Of a stretch of 64,000 nucleotides of DNA, positions 43,872 through 55,186 are shown piece after piece. Position numbers and translations under genes: made by a program. Source of the stretch: Fonsecaea monophora (Eukaryota; Ascomycota; Eurotiomycetes; Chaetothyriales; Herpotrichiellaceae); contig NW_019173971.1 in NCBI RefSeq assembly GCF_001642475.1, positions 206,039 through 270,038 of the forward strand, in the 5' to 3' direction. Under the pieces are notes generated by a model. That model was not told the DNA's origin and did not search any database. It saw only the letters and a program-made list of their open reading frames with translations. How positions within the stretch are numbered: the stretch's first letter is position 1; each line of letters starts with the position of its first letter.

Positions 43872-44463
43872 CCTGGGTATGTTGCCCCTTATCTATGGTG
43901 TGTATGGCTTGACAAGGCTATCGTCCGTCAGGGGGGCCAAAGACCACCTGAAAACTCTTCCACGCTCTTTCTCCCCGCTTGAAATGCGAGCTCAAGACCC
44001 AAAAGTTCCTAAAAGCTGAAGTTACAATGAGCACTAATGTTAGCAGCCTTACTTACCTGTCTTTATCTTCAGATCTACGAGACAGATAGAATCTGAAAAG
44101 CTCCCTCCAACAGCTATACGGAAGCCCTGGTCGGACGAGCAAATGACAGAGCCAGGTCTCTCCAGAAATCGAGGGGTCAATCACGCCCTTCGGCAGCTCT
44201 TCGGGGAAACCGACATCATAGCACGCCCTATGCCCCTCGAGTTCCCGTTCGGATAAATCTGGCTAAATGCTGCCAACACTAGTCCCCTTCGGTGTGGGAA
44301 ATTGAAGTAATGGAGCCGTTGGGAAGGCAGATATATAAGATGTTGCAGGGACCTAAAGCAGAGCGTCTTTCTTGGTGTCTCTCAGCTGGAACCGTCAGAA
44401 AGGACTGAATCAGGAAGAACACCAGCATTGCTTCGCCACACAAGAGAAAGAAGTACCAGAGCC
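43872..44463. other. Intergenic, divergent promoter region
   Basis: 592 nt between the YtcJ-like gene (minus) and the GH43 gene (plus), with a TATA-like element at 44331. No gene is seen. Confidence 0.5.
44331..44340 (+). promoter_or_regulatory. TATA-like element of the GH43 gene
   Basis: ATATATAAGA about 125 nt upstream of the ATG at 44464. Confidence 0.4.
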
Positions 44464-45619
44464 ATGGCGCCGCAACCACTAGTCACGCATATATACACGG
44501 CGGATCCGTCAGCGCATGTCTTTGAGGGCAAGATCTACGTCTATCCATCTCATGTAAGTCGCTTGCTACAGATGATGGGGAGGGGGTGTGCCAGATTAGA
44601 CGGCCGATGCAGAAGAGCATGTACCGCGGTGACTTTGGTGTCTCCAACGACCGCGACTCTATCTCTGCCAGCCGGACTCCCTTCTCCCTTCTCTACCCCA
44701 TGACTAACACCATTCCCTCGTCTTACAGGACCGCGAAACAGACATCAAGTTCAACGACAATGGCGACCAGTACGACATGGCCGACTACCACGTCCTGTCG
44801 CTCTCGGAAGTGGGCGGGCCCGTGACAGACCACGGCGTGGCGCTCAAAGCCGAAGACATCCCCTGGGTGTCGAAGCAGCTGTGGGCGCCGGACGCGGCGA
44901 CCAAGAACGGCAAATACTACCTATACTTCCCAGCACGGGACAAGGAGGGCATCTTCCGCATTGGGGTGGCCGTCAGCGACTCGCCGGCGGGGCCTTTCAC
45001 GCCCGACCCAGAGCCCATCCCGGGCAGCTACAGCATCGACCCGGCCAGCTTCGTAGACGACGACGGGCAGGCGTACCTATACTTTGGCGGCATCTGGGGG
45101 GGCCAACTGCAGTGCTGGTCCGAGGAAGGCAAATTCGACGCCTCCATGTCCGGGCCCAAGGAACCGCAGGGCCCCGACGTCCCGGCCTTGCTGCCCCGCG
45201 CCGCCAAGCTGAGCGACGACATGCACAGCTTCGCCTCGGGCGTGCAGCAGCTCGAGATCCGCGACCCGGAGACGGGCGCCCTGCTCGCGGCCGACGACCA
45301 CGACCGCCGCTTCTTCGAGGCCGCCTGGATGCACAAGTACCGCGGCAAGTACTACCTGAGCTACTCGACGGGCGACACGCACTACCTGGTGTACGCGATC
45401 GGGGACCACCCGCTCGGCCCCTTCACCTACGCGGGACGCATCCTGGAGCCCGTCCTGGGGTGGACCACGCACCACAGCATCGTCGAGTTTCGGGACAAGT
45501 GGTACCTCTTCTACCATGACTGCGAGCTCAGCAAGGGCGTCGACCACCTCCGCAGCGTCAAGATGCGCGAGATTGTCTATGACGACCAAGGCAGGATTTC
45601 TTTGGCCGAGAAGCAGTAA
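44464..45619 (+). CDS. Glycoside hydrolase family 43 (xylosidase/arabinosidase-like)
   Basis: Two exons, 44464-44553 and 44729-45619, give 326 aa, a bare catalytic domain. The five-bladed propeller acid residues can be placed: Asp14 (TADPSAHVF) as general base, the Asp of SIDPASFVDDDG as pKa modulator, and the Glu of FFEAAWMHKYRGKYYLSYS as general acid. QLWAPDAATKNGKYYLYF and HHSIVEFRDKWYLFYHD are further blade signatures. There is no signal peptide, which is unusual for a secreted polysaccharide-degrading enzyme and suggests intracellular cleavage of oligosaccharides or of glycosylated phenolics. The intron is 175 nt. It may be a bystander of the catabolic region. Confidence 0.93.
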
Positions 45620-46167
45620 GAGAGAGTGGGGTCGAGGTAGGGAGATGTTGGGTGGGGTGGACGCGGATGGGATCGATACCTCTACGATGCTTCGAGCGAG
45701 TGGTAGAGAGTTGTGGAAGATATGAGAAGAATATGAAGAAAGGAAATATTCGGTTTTTATGTGTACGAAAAATGAATGAATGACCTCCCCCTTTCTCATT
45801 CCCAGCCGTTCTCTCTCTAGGGTCAACCCCATTCTGCGTATGCGGGTCAAAGAACGAGAAGTCCCCCGAATTCTCTCTAATCCGCGTGGATCATCGAGTA
45901 ATGTCGCAAGCCAGAGTTCGAGGATAGACAAAGCTTTGTTAGCGACAGGATCATAGTGTCAACCTCACAGTATACCGTTACAACGGAACTCAACCAAAGA
46001 ATACGGGATGATCAAGCTCACTGTTATTCTATCATGTACATATCAAGGTGATAGAGATAGGGATCGCCGCCGAGGTTGACTGGGGCAAAAAAGCGCTCTA
46101 CTGTCTTACTTTTTACTTCTTGTTATTGTCCTTGTAACGGCCAACCTCCCTCATCGATGTGTCCATT
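45620..46167. other. Intergenic, convergent 3' ends
   Basis: 3' regions of the GH43 gene and monooxygenase 3. No gene or repeat is seen. Confidence 0.5.
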
Positions 46168-47502
46168 TCAAGCGCTGCTCAACTGCGCCTTGGCCAGGTC
46201 CTCCGCCACCTTCATGCAGTCAAAGCCATAGACCATCTTCTGGACGTCGGCATCGGCCCATTTATCCGGGACGGGTCCCTTTCCCGCCTTGAGGGCTGCA
46301 AACTGCTTATCGCGCTCTTCCTTGGCCGCTCCCTCCCCCAAATGCAGTGCCCGCCCACTCGCCGCGGCCAGCTCGACCAGCGTCTCGGCGCGCTCTTTGC
46401 GCACCTCCTCGTACAGCTTGAGGGCCTTGTTGATATCTGCAGGGGAAGCGCCGGAGGGGAGGTGAGAAAGGACGACGGCGAGGACCGCGGCGTCTTCAAT
46501 GGCCTGTGCGGCGCCCTGCGCGAGATGCGGCAGTGTCGGGTGGCACGCGTCGCCGACCAGGGCCATTGAGCCCATGACCCACGTGGGGAGAGGCGCATGG
46601 ACACGCAGTTTCCACTCGCACACCTCGCCCTCGGGCACCAGGTCGAGCATACGATGGATCATGGGGCAAAAGTCGGCAAAGACGTCCAACATGGCCTTTT
46701 TCGAGCCTCGGGTCGTGTACGTCGCCGAGGGAGCGGCCGCGAAGTTGACGTCTGGCTGTGTCGTCGAGATGTTGTATATCTGCTTGCTCGACACCGGGTA
46801 CGCGATGATGTGTCTCTTCTCGCCGATCCAGCGCGTCACCTTGTCGGCGTCGATCAGGGCCAGCAAGTCCGGATCAGACGCCATCTGTTCCCGGCTGAGC
46901 ATGATTCGGTACGCCGCCTGGCCTGTGTCGTTGATATCAGCTTCGACGTTGAGTTCCTTGAGCATGGCGACACGCGCGTTGGACTTGATGCCGTCTGCCC
47001 CGAGCAGGATATCGCATTGTACCTGGTACGGCTCTGCGTCTTTTCGTGGGATGGCCGTGAAGCTCGGCTTGGGCACAAACGTAAAGTTCTCACATGTCGT
47101 CGCAAAGCAGAATTTGATGCTCTCCGACTCTCTTTTGCACCCGTTGTAGAGCTCGCCCGCCAGCGTTGCCCGATGGCCAACCGTGTGTGGGAAGCCGTAT
47201 GCCTCACGGATGTACTTGAGGTCGACATGGCCGAGCTCGGTATCGGTCGAGCCCTGTCGAATGCTCGTCTCGTTGAGAACCACCGCTTCCTTCTCGATGT
47301 CGTCCCACACGCCGAGTCGGTCGAGGATACGAGCCATATTGGGCGCCATTTGTATGCCAGCACCGACAAAGCCGAGATTCGATGCCATTTCATACACGGT
47401 GATGTCCTTGAATCCGGCACGAGCCAGGGCAAGGGCGCACGTCAAGCCGCCCATGCCGGCTCCAATGACGCATATCTTGAGTGATGCGACGTCTGGATGC
47501 AT
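46168..47502 (-). CDS. FAD-dependent class A monooxygenase 3 (salicylate-hydroxylase-like)
   Basis: Single exon, 444 aa. The FAD loop is CVIGAGMGGL (G-x-G-x2-G at residues 14-19), followed by the GIQMAPNMARIL segment typical of fungal salicylate-1-monooxygenase homologues, the DG motif in GADGIKSNARV and the GD motif in LVGDACHPTLPHLAQGAAQ. The C-terminal KWADADVQKMVYGFDC is a strong family landmark (the YGFD box). Reaction: NAD(P)H-dependent hydroxylation, usually decarboxylative, of salicylate-type acids to catechols. It is the most canonical of the three enzymes of this class here and the best candidate to make the diol for ring cleavage. Confidence 0.95.
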   Translation of the reverse strand: MHPDVASLKICVIGAGMGGLTCALALARAGFKDITVYEMASNLGFVGAGIQMAPNMARILDRLGVWDDIEKEAVVLNETSIRQGSTDTELGHVDLKYIREAYGFPHTVGHRATLAGELYNGCKRESESIKFCFATTCENFTFVPKPSFTAIPRKDAEPYQVQCDILLGADGIKSNARVAMLKELNVEADINDTGQAAYRIMLSREQMASDPDLLALIDADKVTRWIGEKRHIIAYPVSSKQIYNISTTQPDVNFAAAPSATYTTRGSKKAMLDVFADFCPMIHRMLDLVPEGEVCEWKLRVHAPLPTWVMGSMALVGDACHPTLPHLAQGAAQAIEDAAVLAVVLSHLPSGASPADINKALKLYEEVRKERAETLVELAAASGRALHLGEGAAKEERDKQFAALKAGKGPVPDKWADADVQKMVYGFDCMKVAEDLAKAQLSSA

Positions 47503-47578
47503 CGTGAAAGGCTGCTGGTTGACGACCCCTTGTCTTTCCTTTTCCCTTACAACTCAATTCCTATTCCTCTTTGCCCTT

Positions 47579-47588
47579 CTTTATATCC
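47579..47588 (-). promoter_or_regulatory. TATA-like element of monooxygenase 3
   Basis: GGATATAAAG on the minus strand, about 77 nt upstream of the start codon at 47502. Confidence 0.35.
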
Positions 47589-48146
47589 TTTTCCCTCGCA
47601 TTGGGGGGTAATTGAGGCAATTATAGAATAAGGTTCCCCACAGAGCGATATTGGCGGGTAAAGACAAACCCGATCGGGTCGAGCGCGACTTCTTTTGTCA
47701 CTTCAACGACAAGTCGCGGAGATCGGAAACATCCGACGGCTTGTCGCACCTTTGCCGAATCTCCCTGTCAGTAATTGAGAATGAGAAGTCCTGGCCAAGG
47801 AAAAATAAGAAGTTGACGACTAGACAGATTGACGAGGAACAGGATGACGAACCATCCTCCACAAAGGAGGAAAGTGGAGGAAGAAAGCAAGAGTGTGGAG
47901 ATGTCCATGGCCCCCCGAAATGACAATTGCCGAGTTGGACAGCCGACCTTCACCCGGCGGGAGATGACATGTGGGTTTGGTTCTTCTGGAGAGTGGCTGT
48001 ACAAGTACTTGTAGATATCTATACGACTATCAAATGAGGATCAAGCTCCTCGATTTTTCCGAGTTAACCCTGATGCCGCTCGAATGGGACTTTTGTCGGG
48101 AGCGATGACGCCGGTTTCTCGATTCTGACAGACACTGGACAATTCG

Positions 48147-48359
48147 GTGCGGTCATGTTTCAGATCACCACTGGCAAAGATTGCGCCTTTGATAATCTAT
48201 CAGGAGTGGACGCAGGTTGGGTATCCAACGGTCTGGCCTCCACGGGATACTCTTCCACGAACTGATGGCTTATGGTTCGGTGACGTTATTGACAAGTGCT
48301 GGTCCAAGGGATTCATGTCAGCGAGTGAATTTGCACAGGCGCTTGAGAAGGAAAAATAG
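48147..48359 (+). pseudogene. Possible remnant of a protein-kinase C-lobe
   Basis: A 70-codon frame contains YPTVWPPRDTLPRTDGLW followed by DVIDKCWSKGFMSASEFAQALEKE. The order W-P-P, T-D-x-L-W, C-W and S-A-x-E resembles the end of fungal tyrosine-kinase-like catalytic domains, where R-P-S is expected. No ATP-binding or HRD/DFG part is present upstream, so if real this is a relic. The match is short and by eye only. Confidence 0.3.
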
Positions 48360-49229
48360 CTTCGAGATGGAGTGAGAAAAGGGATATTCTCTCGGCTTCA
48401 CGAGATCTGGTGCTCAGCAAGTCTGCCTCGGGAAAACAAACGAAATTCAATACGACGGCCCATGGAGACGCGGCCAATCGAGTCAAACGGTGACTTCTAT
48501 CGGCCCGAAGAGTCACACTGGAGACTGATCACACGCACCGGACTTATGCATGAGCAAGCAATTCCAGCACTCCAGGAAGAAGGGATTCTCGAGGGTGGAG
48601 GTGAGCTGTACCATATCGAAGAGGAGTGAGATCGCTCGTTAAGATTCTCTAGCGCGAGCTCGATCGAGGCTTTTGGGTCGGCGTGGAGACTCATGCGAGA
48701 GCCAGCCTTGGATAGAGCCACAAGCGAGGGCTGACCGAGAAAGGGGGATGGACATCACATTGTACAGGTTGACTAATGTGTCCCAGGGAGACACCTGCAT
48801 CCGATGGCACACATCTAAAACAGACCGGATGCGATTGTCGCGTACTCAAAGTGGCAAATTCCAAAGATCTTAGGAGGAATCAAACGAGGTCTGTTAGGCC
48901 CACAAAAGTCGCATTTTAGAACACGTCTGAACCGCAGGCTTCCATCGCGCCGCCACGGCGGACAACAAGATGGCTGTTCCGTGGGATGTAGAGATATACA
49001 TAGAAAAACCAGGAAGTTAGCTTTATACCACAATAGTCAGCAGCGAATCTTGACCTCTCCAAAATCCATACTCATCAGGCCTTAGCACGTTGCTGCTTTG
49101 CTTGAATCCTGACTGGGCGATCCTGAGCTATGGCTATGCGCCCCCTTGGTGGTTCCTGAGGGTGTTCAACAACAACACCGTCGGTCTGTAGTTTTCAACT
49201 TGCGAAGACCCAGGCACGTAGACTTGCCC

Positions 49230-51128
49230 TCACTTGACGAAATATCGATGACGAAACCATGTGTCTGGCCTGCTGATGCGACGTCTCGAGGGCTTTTCTT
49301 TGGTTCTTTGATCTTCTAGTCTCTGGGCTTCGGATTCCTCTCCAATAAACCGAACTCCTGAAGACTCAGCCTCGACCTCTGGTATCGGTGCTACCGTAAT
49401 GGTTGGTTGGTCCAAGGTCTTAATGGTTGAGCGTACCTCAACCTGCTCCATGACAAGCCTTGTGCTGTTCGGTGGTGACGCCGTCAGAGACACCACCGAA
49501 GCTTTCTGGCATTGGTATCCCAAAACCGCCGACCGCTCGCTCGTATTGCCGTCCGCTTCTTTGCTGCCATAGATCACCCCGGTTACGATGTGGAATCTGG
49601 GCTCCCCAACCTTGAGGCTTTCTCTCACAGCCTGTAACTGCAGAGCAGCCTTCAAGTACTCGACTGTGCGATCTGTCGACCACTCCTCCCTGACCACGAT
49701 CTTGTAGCCCGCGCCCTCAATATCAGGACTGAGAAGATACTGCCAGTACTTGAAGTCATTCTTGATTATGCGCGACACCCCAAAGTCAATTAATTCTTTG
49801 TACTGAAAAGGCACGACATCATCTAGCGTTGCGATCGGTCGGGTTGTCGAACTCGGTGAGGACATCTCCTTGATGATGTCGCCCAGCGCTACGCTCACAG
49901 CAGACATATTCGATTTGCCCTTCCAGCTCAAGATCCAGTATTTTTTGGCCGACTGTGGGTCCCACTGCCACGCTGGATCGTTCGACCGCGACGAACCAGC
50001 TAGGGATCGCAGCGAGAGTAGATCACGGGTGAGTTTTTGCCCCTCTTGTATTGCTTCGGCCCAGTCTGCGAGTCTTTCGATGATGTACGTAAGATCCTCT
50101 TGTGCTGTGTTGACACAAAAATGGCTCGAGTTATGGATTTCGATCGCTTCGACAGAAGGAAGGCAGCAAAACTCTGGAGACAGGTACTATCGCAAGTCAG
50201 ACTTGTCACGAATTATGACAGACGAGACATGATGCAAAGAAACAACTCACGAGTTTTGTCACCGGGTCAGGCTGCTTTGCAAAACAGCAGGCAAGTCTGA
50301 TCTGGCTGTCTGATTTCTCAACGATGTCGGCAAATTGTGCCTGCATCCTGGATATTCTGATGAAATCATCCAAGCATCCTGACCAATCTTGATCCTCCCT
50401 GCTCCTCGCCGTGGTGAGATTGAGTTCTTTCGCAGTCAAAAAGGTCCACTGCGCCAACCCGGCTCGGAAATGTGGTGTGTTGCAAAGTAGCATCCCGCGC
50501 AATCGTTTCTTCGCCCGGGCCAATTTCAGGTTCGCTGAGTTGGTTTGTAGCCGCATAAAGGCCTGTTCACAAATCAAGCCTCCATAACCGTGTCCAACAA
50601 GTATCTCATGCTTTGAATCGAGTTCACCTCGGCCTAGGAAATCTAAAAGCCGGTTTGTGTGATTGTCGAGTTCAGTCTGGGAGAGGATCCTGTGCATCGA
50701 GCTGATGGATGGGTTGGTATACCTAAATGCGATGCCACCACTATTAGGTATCTTATCGGTGAGGGACCGAGAGAGTTCCTGAAAGTCCCGGATTCCAGAC
50801 TGTCGCTGCAACCGAGCCTTCGCTGCTGAAAGTTGATTGAAAGATGTCACCGGGTTCTGCTTCAGTATTTTTGGTTGGAACGGAGTAACCGAGAGGACAT
50901 AGTCGTGTAGTACTACAAACCTGATATTGTTAGCCTGAGATATGGAATTGGTATAATGACTGTATAATGAAGAAGCCTATGCCGCCACTACAGTCATTTC
51001 GCTGTTCACGGTGAGACGTACCTCAGGTCAGCAGCATCCGGCTCTCCGAACAATCGGTAGCAGCCATCTTCTGAATGTAAAAAAGCATTGCTAAGAGTGT
51101 AAAGCTGTGCGCTTTGCACTTCTGCCAT
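49230..51128 (-). CDS. Alpha/beta-hydrolase-like protein lacking the nucleophile serine
   Basis: Three exons, 51128-51022, 50920-50251 and 50186-49230, give 577 aa with exact phases. The start MAEVQSAQLYTL leads into a segment resembling the N-terminal alpha/beta-hydrolase domain of fungal NLR-type proteins (CYRLFGEPDAADLR, then VVLHDYVL). At residues 145-150 the nucleophile elbow reads GHGYGG instead of GHSxGG, so the serine is missing, and LICEQAFMRLQ follows as in LVVKQAL-type helices. The second half has no recognisable NB-ARC/NACHT or repeat domain; it contains DPAWQWDPQSAKKYWILSW and a Ser/Glu/Arg-rich C-terminus. Catalytically dead hydrolase folds can serve as sensors or scaffolds. The function is unknown. 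It is divergent from a DUF2235 gene with an intact GFSRGAF elbow. Confidence 0.7.
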
Positions 51129-52018
51129 TTTGATACGTCTGGTATGATCGGATGGTATAGGCTGAAGGGTAGTTTGCAGTATTCACCAGATGGTTTTTCT
51201 CGAGGCTGGTGATGTTGATGGATGGATAGATGACATCTGTCGGGACATGTTGCCCTTTGAGTTCCACTTTTCTCGTCATCCGTTCGAAGAGACACGAGGA
51301 AACCAAAGTCCGGTAGCACAACTAGGCAGCCCAGCCCTGACATGGGAAGGTGCCAAAAAGGCCAGACTTAACTCCGGGACTAACCGGGCAAAAAGCGCCA
51401 GCCCCAGGCCAGCCAAGCAGGGCCTACCCTATCTATCACGGCCGTGCACGCCTACCATTGGCAGGAACTATCTTGGAAAACTTATAGTGTGGACAGCCAT
51501 CATCCTGAAATATAAATTATTTTATAAGTTTCCCTGATTCGAGCACCGGTTCAAAGTACATCATCCGTGGCCTAATGCAACCGCGAGCAGCGAAGCGACA
51601 CATATATCGCACCAGCAAATTGGAACAAGCTGGCCACGGCTCGCCCATTCTCTCAACCCAGTCATGGCTTCTAACTGAAGCTGAGACACAGTCAATAGCG
51701 CCCGAAAATATCGCATTTCTCATACCCTGACTACCCTGGTCACCGTTGCCCGAGTGCTATGGTCCACCATGGGTTGCCCGCCGACTCGCCCGAGCCTGCA
51801 CGCGGCGGTCAGGCTGAAAGCTGAGAAGACGAATGTTAGGCTGCAGCCACCCATGTGAATGGCTGAAACCGCAGCAGAAGCACGTTTAGTACCACACGTC
51901 CCAGCAGTGGGTGGCTGATTCTCCTTTTCAGAGGGGATGGTAACTTATATATCGCATCGTGCAACACATACAATCTTCTCTCCATCTACCTTTGGACGGA
52001 CCAAGTGACTCAAACACC
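51129..52018. other. Intergenic, divergent promoter region
   Basis: 890 nt between the pseudo-hydrolase and DUF2235 genes. It has a TATA-like TTATATAT at 51945-51952, 67 nt before the DUF2235 ATG. Open frames on both strands are short and without domains. Confidence 0.5.
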
Positions 52019-53931
52019 ATGTCTCAACAACCCAGGAGGATCGTTCTCTTCTGTGACGGGACTGGTCAATCAGAATACAACCCTGAGAATCGATCAACAA
52101 ACGTATCACGCATCAAGAGTTACATGTCGATCAGGACTAGCGGTAACACCAGTCAGTCATCTTTCTATATCCCAGGGATTGGCACAGAAGGTTTCCACAC
52201 GGATAAACTGCACCAGGCCAATGCCAAAGGTGGGGCATCCTGACCAATAAGCCATAGTGATATTGATGGCTCCGATGCAGTTTCTGTGTCGAGATTCTGG
52301 GACCCGAATACCTTCTAATTCGTGACATATAGGTATCGAGACAAGTATCAAAGCAGGTTACACCGCCATTCGCGACAACTATAGCCACGACGACGGCGAT
52401 CAGATAATCCTACTGGGATTCTCTAGGGGCGCATTCGTTATGAGATGTGTGGCTGACATGGTCGGCAGAATCGGGGTGCTCACAAAAGCTTCCAATCGTC
52501 TTGCCGACCACCTTGTGGACCTCGTCTTTGAACAGTGGAAAGCACGCAAGGACGGCCAGTACCAACGATATGATCCCGAACCAAGGCAAGTTGACTTTGC
52601 AGATACTCCTACTACTGATGATGGGCAAGTTGCTGTCTCAGAAGTTGTTCCAAGCCTGGGTGATGTGGATCGAAATGACAAGGACGCCCTTTTCACATTT
52701 TTGTTGCAACACAGCACGTATCTAAACCGCGAAGTTCCTATCAAGGTCTGCGCGCTCTGGGATACAGTGGCGGCAGTCGACACACCCCTTCTAGGAATTC
52801 AGCAGATACGCGTTCCCGGCGAGTTCGCCTTTGTCAACTCGGCGCTGGGTAACGGAATCCAACATGCGATACACGCACTTTCCCTCCACGAACGTCGTAG
52901 GCCTTTTCTGCCGATTGTCTGGAGGACATCTGATACCACAGGAACTCTTATAAACCAAACTCGAACTTTACGACAGTGCTGGTTTGTAGGATACCACAGC
53001 GATATTGGTGGCGGGCGTGAGTTCCAGGGCCTCAGTCACATTTCACTGGCGTGGATGATCGCAAGGCTTCAGGCTTTTCTGGAATTTGACGTCGACGAGT
53101 TTTCTAATCCTCCCCCAACAAGATCAAGCTGGATACTCCATAGAGAACCTGACAGTGGTGGCTCAATTGTCGGTGAGATGACTCCTATCTTCGAATCGTC
53201 CTCCCCATTTGCAAGGTCTACAAGCATCTCTTTTCTAGTCCTACTGTGGATTCCCCAGTGGCTGACAATTAAGCTACAATAGTACGTCCCCAAATCATTG
53301 GACCCGACTCGATGAAAGCGAAATTTCGCCTAGCAGGAACGAAACACCGGAAACCACGTCGGCATTTCTGGACAACAACAACCTTCGATAACATCAAAGA
53401 ACCAAATGCCAACACAGGTGACTCTAAGGAGACAATACACTGGACGGTCAATGTCATAACTGGTGTGAGGTGGTACCCGTCATGCAAAGCTCTGGCGTCG
53501 TCCTTCCTGGGGGTAGACTCGATCGCAAATTGCCGATGTGGACAGGGCAACACCAGGCACCAGCGACACTGGACTATCCCACTGAAATCCTCAGCCATTC
53601 GAAACTACCGCGTTTGTGAAGAGACCGCCTTGGAGGCGAATCCGAATCCGGAGGTCGAAGGGGAGCGGGAGCTGGAGCTGGAGCTACTATTGAAGTGGCT
53701 CTCGTCCGAACTGAAGGCTCTCCAGAGGGACAGCACAGAAAGCGATCCAGTTCCGAAGACCTGCATAGGCGAGGTGATGGGCGACATATGGAGGCAATTT
53801 TATAACACGGCGAGAGGAATCCGGTGAGTAGCCATTTTTACATTGGAGCAACCATTTGTTTCCTCGTCTTCATCGCGGCGGCTAAAATGACTAGGGTATC
53901 CAGGCGAATGCAACATGGAGCACGCGCCTAA
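52019..53931 (+). CDS. DUF2235 alpha/beta-hydrolase (Tle1-like phospholipase domain)
   Basis: Proposed exons 52019-52229, 52333-53172, 53283-53823 and 53895-53931 give 542 aa. The first two are secure: RIVLFCDGTGQSEY opens the domain, FYIPGIGTEG follows, ILLGFSRGAFVMRCVADM is the G-x-S-x-G nucleophile elbow, and VCALWDTVAAVDTP and CWFVGYHSDIGGG carry the expected acid and histidine regions. The exon 2-3 junction is less certain: exon 2 read through ends at TAG 53281-ish, while a GTGAGA donor at 53173 with acceptor ATAG at 53281-53282 opens the downstream frame containing KETIHWTVNV, which resembles the family's ETIHPSV box. The C-terminus is the weakest part. The family includes bacterial type VI phospholipase effectors and many uncharacterised fungal proteins. 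Confidence 0.75.
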
Positions 53932-55186
53932 TGTTCCACGGAGGGCATATGGTACAAGAGTTCGCATCCACCGTCTTCACAAAGATTTCGGGACCCTCCC
54001 TCGGAAGTGGTCGTGTAAGCTTTCCACATCCTTGAAGATAGACACGAATTATAGCGCAAAGTATCCAAAGACTACGAGGACTGATCATGACAACTTGAGG
54101 CTGGGCTGAAGTTGAGTCTGGTCACATGACACATGAGTTGAGGGCAGCATGCCGCTGAATACATACTGGGCGAATCTTGACCTCTCTATAATCTCTGGGC
54201 GTTCCTATAATCAACTATGGAGATACCAGGGGAAAAATTCAAAGCTGTACGTAGCATGTTCTGAAATAATATCGTAATGCAATGAAACCCATGCCTAGTA
54301 CATGTGGCAAGCGGTTACCCGGAATCCTACCCAGCAGAAAACTTAGACAAGCATGAGCAGCCGCTGCGGAGCCATGCCTTGTTGCGCGGGACAAGTTCGT
54401 TGAATGAAAAGAAGAGTAAGGAAATAGGCGCAGGCCAGCGCAACCTAAGACGGGCCTTTGTGACGTTATCCGCCTTGGACAAAAGTTCTATCTGGTCAAG
54501 CTTAGGCGGGCCCAACCCCCAACTTGCAGGGAAGATTTAGTCCAAGATTCCGAGGGGAGTGAAGTTATGCGGAATGCCAAGGCTATTGGTGGAGCGGAAG
54601 CCTTGGCGATCGTCACGGCCTTGGCGAAAGTTGTCCTCCTCCAGATTTGTCTGACGCAGACGGGAAGTAGAATTCTGTACACTTTGTCAGGAGCCAGGCT
54701 TCTTGTTCTCACATTTTTTCTTGTCGAAATGTTGCCAAGTGTGCGTTTGGACCATGAAGGTCAGAGACTTCGGCAAGCTGGACCGACTCGACGGGTTCTT
54801 CTGGTCGAGAAATCAAATCACTATGCTGCACGACTGAGCGACCTCCAGACACGCATTCTGCTGCGGTGGATCCGTGGCGCCATACCTTCTAGACAAGGTA
54901 TGTATATGCCACCAAGCGCCCTCGAGAGGTCTTGGACAACGACATCGATCGCTTGGCAACCTCATAGTCCAGGTCACGCAATTCGATCCGTCAATTTCAC
55001 CCATTGTCGTTCGTCACCAGAACTGCATGTCCTTCCCACCCTCGTGGATATGCGTGGGATGGTCCGCTTTCTCTACTTGCGATCGGATACGAGGGTATAT
55101 ATAGGAGGTGGACACCTTGAAGAAAAAGAAATGCCAGGGTGCTTCTCGCGTCACGTATATTGCCGACAAGCGACGTTCCAGCTACC
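53932..55186. other. Intergenic, promoter of the NSS transporter
   Basis: 1.25 kb. A 242-codon plus-strand frame (54567-55295) crosses the transporter start and lacks any family features, so I treat it as chance. No repeat is seen. Confidence 0.5.
55096..55103 (+). promoter_or_regulatory. TATA-like element of the NSS transporter gene
   Basis: TATATATA, 84 nt upstream of the ATG at 55187. Confidence 0.5.

Larger units (their letters stand above)
47503..49229. other. Intergenic with a possible degenerate kinase fragment
   Basis: 1.7 kb between monooxygenase 3 (start) and the pseudo-hydrolase gene (stop). Apart from the fragment at 48147-48359 and short frames after it I see no gene. It marks the probable right boundary of the catabolic region. 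Confidence 0.5.

Noticed and set aside
45077..45931. 284-codon minus-strand frame opposite the GH43 gene
   Set aside because: It is an antisense shadow with Val/Ala/Leu bias; the plus strand encodes an unmistakable GH43 domain.
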